Shown: one piece after another, positions 35,497 to 44,472 of the stretch
Layout of the letters: each line of letters starts with the position of its first letter
Numbering within the stretch: the first letter of the stretch is position 1
DNA from: Parasediminibacterium sp046546515
GTDB taxonomy: Bacteria > Bacteroidota > Bacteroidia > Chitinophagales > Chitinophagaceae
Assembly: GCF_046546515.1 (NCBI RefSeq)
Contig: NZ_JBKHKJ010000003.1
Location: forward strand, 62,001-126,000
Direction of reading: 5' to 3'
Length of the DNA: 64,000 bases
Position numbers and translations under genes: made by a program
The notes under the pieces: generated by a model
Database searches by the model: none
What the model saw: the letters and a program-made list of their open reading frames with translations, nothing else
Told to the model about the DNA's origin: nothing

Positions 35497-35949
35497 TTAA
35501 AAAGGTATAAATTCAATAACTAATTGCAGTATCAACCACGAATACACTCCTGCCAATACATCATCTGCCATTACTCCCCATCCACTTGGCAGTAATTCTG
35601 CCTTTTTTATGCCCAAGGGTTTTACAATATCAAAGAAACGGAAAAGGACAAGCCCAAAAGCCACATATTTTATTTCAATGGGTACAAAAAGCAGGGTAAT
35701 CATCATCCCTGCTACTTCGTCTATTACTATTTTATTGCTGTCGTGCCCCCAAATACTTTCCAATACATTAGAATTCCATGTACCAACCGCTAATACGGCA
35801 GCCAACAACAATGGCTGCCAAAGCCATTTGTTACCTGGGGGTAGAAACATTAAAAATATACAGTAAGCTACTGCTGCGATAGTGCCAGATCCTTTACCTA
35901 TATAACCAATACCGCAAACAGTAGCTATTGCCTTATGAAAACTCATCAT
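35497..35949 (-). CDS. PgpA-family lipid phosphatase, likely acts on phosphatidylinositol phosphate
   Basis: Membrane phosphatase of 150 residues. The fold matches phosphatidylglycerophosphatase A: GIGYIGKGSGTIAAVAYC near the N-terminus, KIVIDEVAGMMITLLF with the acidic metal ligands, and LFRFFDIVKPLGIKKAELL. GWGVMADDVLAGVYSWL carries the second acidic pair. In its normal role PgpA removes phosphate from phosphatidylglycerophosphate. Between inositol-3-phosphate synthase (2-bp gap) and a CDP-alcohol phosphotransferase it more likely converts phosphatidylinositol phosphate to phosphatidylinositol, as reported for the inositol-lipid cluster of Bacteroides thetaiotaomicron. Confidence 0.87.
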   Translation of the reverse strand: MMSFHKAIATVCGIGYIGKGSGTIAAVAYCIFLMFLPPGNKWLWQPLLLAAVLAVGTWNSNVLESIWGHDSNKIVIDEVAGMMITLLFVPIEIKYVAFGLVLFRFFDIVKPLGIKKAELLPSGWGVMADDVLAGVYSWLILQLVIEFIPF

Positions 35950-35951
35950 AT

Positions 35952-37277
35952 TTAAAAAGAAGCTGCCAACTCTTCGTAATAATCCTGGCCAAGATGCGTA
36001 ATTAAATCCTCATCCATAATATAACGGAGGGTGTTTTGCAGCTTAATCAATTGCTTGAAAATATCATGCTCAGGGCGTAACCCGTCAAGGGTTTGCGGCG
36101 ATTTAAAGTAAAAAGACAACCACTCTTGTATGCCACTCATGCTAGACCTTTTGGCAAGATCTAGGAACAAAGCGAGGTCTAGTACAATTGGCGCAGCAAG
36201 AATAGAATCCTTGCATAAAAAATTAATTTTAATCTGCATGGAATAGCCCAGCCAACCGAAAATGTCTATATTATCCCAGCTTTCTTTATTGTCGCCATGT
36301 GGAGGATAATATTCAATCCGTATTTTATGGAATAAATCCCCATACAATTCAGGGTTTACATCTGGTTGCAATATGTCTTCCAATACGCCCAGTTTGGATA
36401 CTTCTTTAGTCCTAAAATTGTCAGGATTATCTAGCACTAAACCATCCCGGTTGCCCAATATATTGGTAGAAAACCAACCACGAACCCCCAATGCCCTTGC
36501 TTGCAAGCCAGGAGCAAGTATGGTTTTCATTAAGGTTTGCCCAGTTTTAAAATCTTTGCCACCAATTGGTGTTCCTGTTTCTTTTGCTAATTGTACCAAA
36601 GCCGGTATATCGCAAGTAAGGTTAGGGGCACCGTTTGCAAAAGGTACACCCAAGCGGATTGCTGCATAAGCATATATCATGCTAGGTGGTATCATTGGGT
36701 CATTGTTCCTCATCCCTTCCTCTAAGCTTTCTATAGTAGCGTGTACAGGGGCTTCTTCTATATACCTTTCGGTAGATCCACACCATACCATTACCAAGCG
36801 GCTACAATCGTTTAATTCCTGAAAATTTTGGATGTCTTCCATCACTTCCATTGCCAAATCGTATTTAGTAGCGGCAGTTTTTACATTCACCCCTGTGATG
36901 TTGGCAATATAAGTTTTGTCGAAAACGGCCTTCATTGGTTTAATGGCTTCCAATTCAGGCTTTATTGCGTTGAGCAATGCTGCATCCAATACTTTGGCCT
37001 TGCTTGCAGCTTCATACACATTGTCTTCAAAAATATCCCAGCCACCAAATACCACGTCTTGAAGGCTTGCCAATGGCACAAAATCTTTTATTTTCGGGTT
37101 TCTCTCTTCTGTTCTTTTCCCCAACCTGATAGACCCCATCTGCGTAATAGAGCCAAATGGCTGTGCCAATCCTTTTTTTACAGATTCAACGCCTGCAATA
37201 AATGTAGTGGCAACTGCACCAAGCCCTGGCAGCAATATACCTAATTTGCCATCTGCGGGCAATAAGTTCTCTTTCAT
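35952..37277 (-). CDS. Inositol-3-phosphate synthase
   Basis: NAD-dependent enzyme that turns glucose-6-phosphate into myo-inositol-3-phosphate, the first step of inositol synthesis. In the 441-residue protein LGILLPGLGAVATTFIAG forms the Rossmann turn. Family blocks further on are FANGAPNLTCDIPALVQLA, GTPIGGKDFKTGQTLMKT and GWFSTNILGNRDGLVL with active-site lysines and asparagines. SMQIKINFLCKDSILAAP is the catalytic-domain end. It is 28 bp after the CerR-like gene and 2 bp before the PgpA-like gene, tying inositol supply to ceramide synthesis. Confidence 0.95.
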   Translation of the reverse strand: MKENLLPADGKLGILLPGLGAVATTFIAGVESVKKGLAQPFGSITQMGSIRLGKRTEERNPKIKDFVPLASLQDVVFGGWDIFEDNVYEAASKAKVLDAALLNAIKPELEAIKPMKAVFDKTYIANITGVNVKTAATKYDLAMEVMEDIQNFQELNDCSRLVMVWCGSTERYIEEAPVHATIESLEEGMRNNDPMIPPSMIYAYAAIRLGVPFANGAPNLTCDIPALVQLAKETGTPIGGKDFKTGQTLMKTILAPGLQARALGVRGWFSTNILGNRDGLVLDNPDNFRTKEVSKLGVLEDILQPDVNPELYGDLFHKIRIEYYPPHGDNKESWDNIDIFGWLGYSMQIKINFLCKDSILAAPIVLDLALFLDLAKRSSMSGIQEWLSFYFKSPQTLDGLRPEHDIFKQLIKLQNTLRYIMDEDLITHLGQDYYEELAASF

Positions 37278-37305
37278 GCTTTTCTTTTTCTTTAGTTAAA
37301 ATTTC

Positions 37306-38292
37306 CTATAACCATTTATTATCCTTGTACCAAACCAATGTTTCTTCCAACCCTGATTTTAGATTATATTTAGGCTCAAAATCCAATTCTTTGCTTGCTT
37401 TGTCAATATTACAAATCCAGTTTGCAGCGGTTAATTCAGCCAGTTTTTCCTGGTTTACAACTGGGGTTTTACCAAACAAACCATACCCTTTTTCCAATAC
37501 TACTGCAAAAAACTTAACCATGCCTTCTGGCAAAAAAAAGCGGGTTGTCTTTTTTCCTAAGAATTCTTTGGCAAAATCTGCCAACTCGTACCTGCTATAT
37601 GATTGACCATCAGAAATATTAAATGCAATAGAAGTATTGTTTTTAAACAAGGCATCAACTACAATGCCAGCTATATCTTTTACATATACAAAACTTAATT
37701 GCTGCTTACGCTTTCCTATATATGGTTCCCAGCCCTTTAAAATGTAGCTAAAAAGGATAAAGATATCTTTCTCCCTAGGCCCGTATATAGCCGTAGGCCT
37801 TATTATAGTTAACGGTAACGCAAGCCCGTTAATCTTTTCTTCTGCCATCAATTTGCTTTTGCCGTAGGAAGTAACTGGCTGGGGCTTTGTTTCTTCCGTT
37901 ATTGCGCCCTCTGCGCTGGGCAGCGGCCCCATAGCCGCAAGGCTGCTTACAAAAACAAATTTTTTCAAAGGTATTTCCAACATTGCTGCCGCTTTGGCAA
38001 TATTGTAAGTATAAGTTACGTTTACCTTGCTATATTCATCCAAACTCGATGCCTTTGTAATGCCTGCCGCATGTATAATATATTGGTAATTGTTTTTTTC
38101 TATCTGGTTTTTCAAATCAGCTATATCATTAAAATCGGGATAGATATACTGGATCTCAAGGCCTTTCAAATGATCTATATTGCTGCTTTTCCTTATTGCA
38201 GCATGTACTTCCAAGCCCATTTTAAGGGCGGCTTCAATAATATGGAAGCCAAGGAAACCACTAGCGCCTGTTATCAAAACCTTTTCACGCAT
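37306..38292 (-). CDS. NAD(P)-dependent epimerase-type reductase, candidate ceramide reductase CerR
   Basis: Extended SDR of 328 residues: VLITGASGFLGFHII for nucleotide binding, VSSLAAMG with Ser117, and SYGKSK with Tyr143 and Lys147. RPTAIYGPREKDIF is typical of the NAD-dependent epimerase family. Beside serine palmitoyltransferase and a GNAT-type acyltransferase (8-bp overlap), it matches CerR of Caulobacter, which reduces the 3-oxo group of newly made ceramide. A 3-ketosphinganine reductase acting before acylation is the alternative. Function is by context, family is certain. Confidence 0.82.
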   Translation of the reverse strand: MREKVLITGASGFLGFHIIEAALKMGLEVHAAIRKSSNIDHLKGLEIQYIYPDFNDIADLKNQIEKNNYQYIIHAAGITKASSLDEYSKVNVTYTYNIAKAAAMLEIPLKKFVFVSSLAAMGPLPSAEGAITEETKPQPVTSYGKSKLMAEEKINGLALPLTIIRPTAIYGPREKDIFILFSYILKGWEPYIGKRKQQLSFVYVKDIAGIVVDALFKNNTSIAFNISDGQSYSRYELADFAKEFLGKKTTRFFLPEGMVKFFAVVLEKGYGLFGKTPVVNQEKLAELTAANWICNIDKASKELDFEPKYNLKSGLEETLVWYKDNKWL

Positions 38293-39418
38293 TCAATTCT
38301 TTTTTATAAATGCGGTATTTTTTATACACTTTGCCATTCATGCTTTCAATACCACTTTTCATTAATTCGTTGTGTTCCAATATCCACGAGGCTTCCCCGC
38401 CCCTCATGTTCCTTTCCTTTGCCCTCCTTATCATACTGGCATAGAAAACTGCTTCTATACCTTGTTTTTTATATCCTTCCACTACCCCCAACGCAAGTAC
38501 CCTTACATTGTTTATTTTTTTCAAGCCAAGCAACAGTTTTATAATGCCTGTTGGCAGCAGCCTGCCTTTTTTTATCTTAATCAATACCTGGTTAATATCT
38601 GGTATTGCCAATCCAAACCCAATTAGCTTGCCATTGTGTTCGGCAAGCATGGCAAACTTTTCATCCACTATCATTTTTAGGTCTTTTGCCAGATAATTAA
38701 ATTCATTGTCTGTCATAGGCACAAAGCCTAGATTTTTATCCCATGCTGTATTATACACCTCTTTTACCTTGGCAACTTCATTTTTATAATCCTTCATGTT
38801 GATAGGCCGGATGATAATATTTTTGCTTTTTAGCCTTTTTAGCAATGCTTCTTCCAGTTGTACTGGCCTGTCGTTTATCTCCCTGATGTCAATATCGTAA
38901 GCCAACAGGTCAATGTCTTTCTTAAACCCACAGGCTTCAATTAGTTCGTTATAATAAGGCTTATTATAGGTCATCATGGCAAGCGGTGGCTTGTCAAAAC
39001 CTTCTATTAATGCTCCACAAGGTTCGTTGGTAGAAGGGTTTACCGGGCCTACAAAACTGGCAAGGCTACTATTTTTTTCTAGCAACCATGCTGCGGCAGT
39101 CTTAAAAAGAAGCTTTGCAACCGCCTTGTCGTTCACGCAATCAAAAAAACCAAAAAAACCATCACTTGCATGGTTAAATTCGTTGTGGTTGTTATTGATA
39201 ATAGCAGCTATCCTCCCTTTTACCACATCATTTTCATAAACCAAAAAAAGCTGCAAAACAGAATGCTCGTGAAATGGGTGCTTGCCAGGGGTAAGCAAAT
39301 CTCGTTGGGCTATAAAAAGTTCAGGCACATAGTTTACATCTCCCTTGTACAATTCATGAGGGAAATCAATAAAAGCGGCCATCTGTTTTTTGGTCTTTAC
39401 TTCTTCTGCCCTAATCAT
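38285..39418 (-). CDS. GNAT-like N-acyltransferase, candidate bacterial ceramide synthase
   Basis: A 377-residue soluble or membrane-associated protein with a C-terminal GNAT fold (LALGVVEGYKKQGIEAVFYA, then EASWILEHNELMKSGIE). The middle has FVGPVNPSTNEPCGALIEGF, and the whole lacks long hydrophobic helices, unlike eukaryotic ceramide synthases. Bacterial ceramide synthases described from Caulobacter are GNAT-related and lie beside spt and cerR, as here. The gene overlaps the SPT stop by 4 bp (ATGA) and the CerR-like gene by 8 bp, so the three are translationally coupled. The substrate is inferred from context. Confidence 0.78.
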   Translation of the reverse strand: MIRAEEVKTKKQMAAFIDFPHELYKGDVNYVPELFIAQRDLLTPGKHPFHEHSVLQLFLVYENDVVKGRIAAIINNNHNEFNHASDGFFGFFDCVNDKAVAKLLFKTAAAWLLEKNSSLASFVGPVNPSTNEPCGALIEGFDKPPLAMMTYNKPYYNELIEACGFKKDIDLLAYDIDIREINDRPVQLEEALLKRLKSKNIIIRPINMKDYKNEVAKVKEVYNTAWDKNLGFVPMTDNEFNYLAKDLKMIVDEKFAMLAEHNGKLIGFGLAIPDINQVLIKIKKGRLLPTGIIKLLLGLKKINNVRVLALGVVEGYKKQGIEAVFYASMIRRAKERNMRGGEASWILEHNELMKSGIESMNGKVYKKYRIYKKELNA

Positions 39419-40659
39419 ATTGCTTGTTTTTGAACTTGGCGTTTAATATCCAGCTTTAAGGCTACTTTATTCAATTTTTCTATTGCTTCTTCTATTTGGC
39501 TATGCGTGTGCGTGGCCATGAGTGAAAAACGTATCAAAGAATCTGCCGAGGAAACTGCCGGGGAAACAACTGGGTTTACAAACACCCCTTCTTCCTGCAA
39601 TTTCTTTGTAAACAAGAATGTTTTGTAGTTGTCCCTTACATATACTGGGATAATAGGGCTTTCTGTTTCACCTGTATCAAACCCATAATCCTGAAACATT
39701 TGCATTGAATAATGTGTATTTTCCCAAAGTTTTGCAATTAATTCAGGCTCCGACTGGATAATATCCAATGCAGCAATCACGCTTGCTACTGCTGCCGGGG
39801 TCATGCTTGCACTAAAAATCAAAGATCTAGCTTTATGCTTTAAATAGTCTATTACATCAGCATCACCCGATACAAAACCACCAAGCGATGCAAGGGACTT
39901 GCTGAAGGTACCCATCATTACATCAACCTTGTCAGTAAGCCCAAAATGAGAGGCTGTTCCAGCACCTTTATCGCCAATTACGCCAAGGCTATGGGCATCA
40001 TCTACCATTACATTGGCACCGTATTTATCTGCAAGTGCTATAATCTCAGGCAATTTTACAATATCGCCTTCCATGCTAAAGATTCCATCAACGGCTATCA
40101 GTTTCATGGCATCAACTGGTAAGTTGGCCAATTTGGCTTCTAAATCTGCCATATTGTTGTGGCCATATTTAAGAACCCTAGAAAAAGATAACCTGCTGCC
40201 ATCTATAATAGATGCATGGTCGCTTTCGTCAAGTATCAGGTAATCTGTACGACCTGTAATACAAGACAAAACCCCCAAGTTTGCCTGAAACCCTGTGCTA
40301 AACAATATTGCAGCTTCCTTGCCTGTATAAGCTGCAAGCCTGTTTTCCAGTTCAATATGAATATCTAAAGTGCCATTTAAAAACCTAGACCCAGCACAAC
40401 CAGAACCATACTTATCAGTGGCTTTTTTTGCAGCTTCAATTATTTTAGGATGGTTAGTTAGCCCCAAATAAGAATTAGAGCCAAACATTAATACTTTCTT
40501 GTTGTTCAAGATAACCTCTGTACCCTGCCCAGACTGTATCGTTCGGAAATAGGGATATAAACCCATGCTCCTTACTTCCTCCGCATCCTTAAATGCTGAA
40601 ACTCTCTGATGTAATTTTTTTTGCATAATTCGCCTTTTTTGCTCGTAAATGGCATCCAT
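39415..40659 (-). CDS. spt: Serine palmitoyltransferase (alpha-oxoamine synthase)
   Basis: PLP enzyme that condenses L-serine with acyl-CoA (or acyl-ACP) to 3-oxosphinganine, committing step of sphingolipid synthesis. The 414-residue protein shows SNSYLGLTNHPKI, DESDHASIIDGSRLS with the PLP-stacking His148, DDAHSLGV (Asp220, His223) and the PLP lysine Lys254 in GTFSKSLASLGG. The closest alternatives are KBL and BioF, but the following ceramide-type genes favour SPT. It is the first gene of the eleven-gene operon; direct repeats at 40765-40798 lie 106-139 bp upstream. A second Met (residue 12) is possible. Confidence 0.92.
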   Translation of the reverse strand: MDAIYEQKRRIMQKKLHQRVSAFKDAEEVRSMGLYPYFRTIQSGQGTEVILNNKKVLMFGSNSYLGLTNHPKIIEAAKKATDKYGSGCAGSRFLNGTLDIHIELENRLAAYTGKEAAILFSTGFQANLGVLSCITGRTDYLILDESDHASIIDGSRLSFSRVLKYGHNNMADLEAKLANLPVDAMKLIAVDGIFSMEGDIVKLPEIIALADKYGANVMVDDAHSLGVIGDKGAGTASHFGLTDKVDVMMGTFSKSLASLGGFVSGDADVIDYLKHKARSLIFSASMTPAAVASVIAALDIIQSEPELIAKLWENTHYSMQMFQDYGFDTGETESPIIPVYVRDNYKTFLFTKKLQEEGVFVNPVVSPAVSSADSLIRFSLMATHTHSQIEEAIEKLNKVALKLDIKRQVQKQAI

Positions 40660-41261
40660 TCACTTTTCTATAATCTTTTTTAAAGCTGCTGCCTCTTTAC
40701 GCGGAAAGGTAGTTTAATATCGCAAAATAGAATACAAAAATCTGAAATAATAGCTATTACAACAATGTCTGAAAGTCGTGCATATATGTCTGAAAGTCTT
40801 AAATTCCTTTCATTGTTCCATGCTTACATTGTAATAAAATATTGCAGACTTGTTCTTATTTTCAACTTTAGCCCCTTTTCGCATTAAGAACAATCCCTTT
40901 CCCAAAACAAATTTCTATTCTAAATATCTCTCTTGCAGCGAGTGAAACTTGACAGGATTGCAGTTACCATAACTGCAAATTAAACAATTGCAAATGAAAT
41001 ATTTGTAAAAAATTAGCTAAATAGTATAAAACCATCAGCCATTTATTTCGGAAATAAAAGATAAATGACTAAAATTCTACCGAAAATAGCTTATATTTTT
41101 TCAATAAAACATTCCTTTCGCTATTGAACTAAGCTTGCTAACAATTTCATTCTTCCTTTTGTGGAAAACTATACCTAAACAAAAAATATCTTCAATTTAA
41201 AAAGAAATTTGTAATTTGGTTTGCCCCACCCAATCATATTATATTTAATATCAACGTTTAG
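40660..41261. other. Divergent promoter region of the lipid operon and a T9SS gene
   Basis: A 602-bp AT-rich gap between two divergent starts. It contains the TCTGAAAGTC direct repeats (40741-40798). No open frame of interest, no repeat element and no clear -7/-33 boxes were found, although some near matches to TAnnTTTG occur. Confidence 0.6.
40741..40798. promoter_or_regulatory. Direct repeats, candidate operator of the sphingolipid operon
   Basis: ATGTCTGAAAGTC occurs at 40765-40777 and again, identical, at 40786-40798, 21 bp apart (two helix turns). A third partial copy TCTGAAA lies at 40741. The spacing suits binding of a dimeric regulator on one DNA face. It is upstream of spt; the opposite gene starts at 41262, more than 460 bp away. 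Confidence 0.5.
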
Positions 41262-43181
41262 ATGGCTAAAAAGATCTTTAGTACTGGCATTTTTTTTATT
41301 GTACTTTTTATTGTGTTTTCAAGCACTGCCAAATGCATGGCCCAGTGCAACAATGCTATTACTAACTACCCCTACCATGAAGATTTTGAAGCCTCTGATG
41401 GCAAGTGGGTAGCTGGCGGCATCAACTCGGACTGGGCATGGGGTACGCCACAAAAAGCCATTATCAACAAGGCGGCAAGCGGCACTAAGTGCTGGATTAT
41501 AGGTGGGCTTACTGGCAATAAATACAATGATGGAGAGAAATCTACCTTGCAAAGCCCTTGCTTCAATTTATCATTGCTTACCAACCCATATTTAAGTTTT
41601 AAGGTATTTTGGGAAACTGAATCTAAATACGATGGTGCTAATTTTCAATATTCTATAGACAACGGTGCTAATTGGCTAAATCTAGGATCTTCTGCTGATG
41701 CCATTAACTGCCCAAATGACAATTGGTTTAACACTACTTCTATTACAGCTATTGGCTCAAATAGCACAAACAATTCAAACGGCTGGTCTGGCTCTGTTAG
41801 TAGTGGTGATGGGTCTGGCAAATGGGTAAGCGCAAAACATTCGCTAGATGCACTAAAGAGTCAAAAGCAAGTTATATTCAAGTTTAGTTTTTCCGCAGGT
41901 ACAAAATTTAATGATTACAATGGCTTTGCTGTTGACGATATTAATATTAGCGAACCCCCACCAAACGTGGCTACGTTCACCTATGCTTGTTCGCCAAGCA
42001 AAAACAAAACCGTAGATTTTACAGGCGGGAATGTGGTATGCCCATCGGTATTTAACTGGGATTTTGGCGACCCCAATTCTGGGCCGGACAACAACACATC
42101 AAGCGACCCAGCCCCTAGCCATGAGTATTCTGCAGCAGGTAAATACACAGTAATACTTACCGTTACCAACCCTGCTACCCAACCTCCGGCAGTTGTAGTG
42201 AGCCCACCCGTGTATATACAAGTTGCAGATGCTACCATTAGCGTAGTGAAAGATATTTTATGTTATGGCGACACAACAGGGGCTTTGCAAGTATCCGTTA
42301 ACCCCACTTTTTCAGATACATATACATACATCTGGAACAATAACCCAAGACTCACATCAGCATTAATACCCAACTTGCCAGCAAGCATATACTCCGTTGC
42401 CATTAGAAGTTCCAAAACCTGTGCATCTGCTGCACCTGTATCGCTTCCAACAAAACGATTGGAACCTTTGCAGCACAGTGCAGAAGCAGTAAACCCCGTT
42501 TGTGAAACCAAAGGCCGCATTACTATTATTGAAACTGGTGGAACTGGCAACTATATATCATATACATGGACACCCAATGTTTCCAACAGCTTGCAGGCCA
42601 GCAACTTAGTCGCAGGCACCTACAAGGTAGTAATAACAGATGATAATAACTGCACGGATACGTCCACCTTTACGCTTGTTGACATGAAAAATACAACTAG
42701 CGTAAACCTAGGGAACGATACCATTATTTGCCCAGGCGAAAAACTATTGCTAGATGCAGGCATTTTCCCTAGCTACAAATGGCAAGATTTATCAAACACG
42801 CAAACTTATGATGTTACCAAGACTGGGGTTTACAGTGTAATCGTTGCCGACAAAGATGGCTGTACTGCTTCTGACAATATTCAAGTAACGGTGCAATGCA
42901 ACGACATCTTTTTCCCAACTGCTTTCACGCCCAATGGCGACCCTCAAAACCCTACATTTGGCCCCGGGCCAGCCGCTTCTTTAGCCGCTATATCTAAATA
43001 TGAGTTTAAGATTTATAATCGGCTTGGGCAACTTATATTCACTTCCAACAACCCCTACAAGCAATGGGACGGCACTGTTAAAGGTGTAATTAGTAATGGT
43101 ACTTATGTATGGTTTGCAAACTATACCATCGCCAACAGGAAAAACCTATCAAAACAAGGGGTGTTTTTATTGTTTAGATAA
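41262..43181 (+). CDS. T9SS type B secreted protein with PKD domain
   Basis: Surface protein of 639 residues. The signal peptide is STGIFFIVLFIVFSSTA, then an extracellular jelly-roll region (about 30-230; NPYLSFKVFWETESKYDG, AVDDINISEP) like MAM/Laminin-G-type domains. A PKD domain follows (FNWDFGDPNSG, AGKYTVILTVTNP). Two small repeats carry Cys pairs (TYIWNNNPRLTS; YTWTPNVSNSL). The C-terminus is the CHU_C / gliding-associated type B sorting domain (FFPTAFTPNGD, FKIYNRLGQLIF, WDGTVKG). Role is unknown, perhaps adhesion. Convergent with the pseudouridine synthase; an inverted repeat between them may end both. Confidence 0.9.
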   Translation: MAKKIFSTGIFFIVLFIVFSSTAKCMAQCNNAITNYPYHEDFEASDGKWVAGGINSDWAWGTPQKAIINKAASGTKCWIIGGLTGNKYNDGEKSTLQSPCFNLSLLTNPYLSFKVFWETESKYDGANFQYSIDNGANWLNLGSSADAINCPNDNWFNTTSITAIGSNSTNNSNGWSGSVSSGDGSGKWVSAKHSLDALKSQKQVIFKFSFSAGTKFNDYNGFAVDDINISEPPPNVATFTYACSPSKNKTVDFTGGNVVCPSVFNWDFGDPNSGPDNNTSSDPAPSHEYSAAGKYTVILTVTNPATQPPAVVVSPPVYIQVADATISVVKDILCYGDTTGALQVSVNPTFSDTYTYIWNNNPRLTSALIPNLPASIYSVAIRSSKTCASAAPVSLPTKRLEPLQHSAEAVNPVCETKGRITIIETGGTGNYISYTWTPNVSNSLQASNLVAGTYKVVITDDNNCTDTSTFTLVDMKNTTSVNLGNDTIICPGEKLLLDAGIFPSYKWQDLSNTQTYDVTKTGVYSVIVADKDGCTASDNIQVTVQCNDIFFPTAFTPNGDPQNPTFGPGPAASLAAISKYEFKIYNRLGQLIFTSNNPYKQWDGTVKGVISNGTYVWFANYTIANRKNLSKQGVFLLFR

Positions 43182-43182
43182 T

Positions 43183-43260
43183 TAGTGAGTGGTCAGTAGA
43201 CGGTATTGATTTGTAAAAAAGACTACCTTTTGCCTTATTACTGACCACTGACCACTTACG
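43183..43260. terminator. Inverted repeat between convergent genes
   Basis: GTGGTCAGTA (near 43188-43198) pairs with TACTGACCAC (near 43239-43248) with a loop of about 40 bases. The arms consist of 7-bp units (CCACTGA, CCACTTA) like the degenerate 7-bp arrays. It overlaps the end of the pseudouridine synthase gene. Confidence 0.45.
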
Positions 43261-44314
43261 ACTCTTCCTCCGGCTTATGATTTTTGGTGTACCCCCTCCA
43301 TTTGTCAATCATTTGCTGCATGTCGTTTGGCAATTCGCTATTAAAAGTAATTAATTCTTCTGTACGGGGATGTATAAAACCAAGGGTTTTAGCATGTAAT
43401 GCACAACGGGGGCATAGGTCAAAACAGTTTTCTACAAATTGTTTGTACTTAGTGTAGATGGTGCCTTTCAAAATCTTTTCGCCACCATATTCCCAGTCGT
43501 TGAATAAGGTATGCCCCAAGTGCTTCATGTGTACCCGTATCTGGTGGGTACGGCCTGTTTCCAGCACGCATTCTACCACTGTTACATAGTTTAAGCGTTC
43601 TATTACTGAATAGTGCGTAATGGCATGTTTGCCTATTTCCCCTTCTGGGTAAGCAGCAAACATTTTCCTGAACTGCTGGTGGCGAGCTATATGCGCATTG
43701 ATGGTACCTTTGTCTTCCACCACATTGCCCCAAACAACTGCCACATACTTCCTCTGCACTGTATGGTTGAAAAATTGCTTGGATAAATGGGCGGCTGCCA
43801 TTGCATTTTTGGCAAGTACTATTAGCCCTGTTGTGTTTTTGTCTATACGATGCACCAAGCCAAAACGAGGCAAGGTTTCCTCGTCAATATTCGGGTCTTG
43901 CTGCAATAAATGATGGAAAACGCCATTAAGCAATGTGCCTGAAAAATTGCCTACCCCGGGATGTACTACCATATTTGGCTGCTTGTTAAGCACCAAAACA
44001 TCCTCATCCTCATACACAATATTAAGGGGGAGTTCCTCAGCCTTTAGTATGGTATAGTCAGGGTTTATAAAAGTCATCAACACAATATCATCGCCTGGTT
44101 TTATGCGGTAGTTGCTCTTTACTATTTTGCCGTTCACGGTTAAAAAACCAGCATCTATCCCTTGTTGTACCTTATTGCGGGTAGCCCCTTCTATATGGTT
44201 TTGTATCCATTTGTCTATGCGCAAGGGTTCTTGCCCTTTATCTACCGTAAAAGTTTTTTTCTCGTATAGCTCGTCGCTGTTTTCTTCCTGCACAATATTT
44301 ACATCCACATTCAT
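43256..44314 (-). CDS. rluD: RluA-family pseudouridine synthase
   Basis: rRNA pseudouridine synthase of 352 residues. An S4 RNA-binding domain (about 30-85; RIDKWIQNHIEGATRNKVQQ) comes before the catalytic domain with Asp158 in VHRIDKNTTGLIVLA. GRTHQIRVHMKHLGHTLFND is the C-terminal family block. RluD (23S rRNA) is the best match by layout; RluC cannot be excluded. A charged N-terminal tail of about 25 residues is extra. Confidence 0.9.
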   Translation of the reverse strand: MNVDVNIVQEENSDELYEKKTFTVDKGQEPLRIDKWIQNHIEGATRNKVQQGIDAGFLTVNGKIVKSNYRIKPGDDIVLMTFINPDYTILKAEELPLNIVYEDEDVLVLNKQPNMVVHPGVGNFSGTLLNGVFHHLLQQDPNIDEETLPRFGLVHRIDKNTTGLIVLAKNAMAAAHLSKQFFNHTVQRKYVAVVWGNVVEDKGTINAHIARHQQFRKMFAAYPEGEIGKHAITHYSVIERLNYVTVVECVLETGRTHQIRVHMKHLGHTLFNDWEYGGEKILKGTIYTKYKQFVENCFDLCPRCALHAKTLGFIHPRTEELITFNSELPNDMQQMIDKWRGYTKNHKPEEES

Positions 44315-44416
44315 AATGGCAAATATAATCTATCATTGTTACTATTCAGCACATAGATAGATAGGCAGAAAAACATGAAAACATAAGGAAATAAAAAAAA
44401 ACCTTTTTTAGTTAAA

Positions 44417-44448
44417 CCTCACCCCAACCCCTCGCCAAAGGCGAGGGG
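44417..44448. repeat. CCTCACCCC-type dispersed palindrome
   Basis: CCTCACCCCAACCCCTCGCC then AAAGGCGAGGGG: an 8-bp stem CCCTCGCC/GGCGAGGG. It lies between two minus-strand genes, with a plausible role as transcript end. Confidence 0.6.
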
Positions 44449-44472
44449 CAAAGCAGCGAAGCTTTATAGCTT

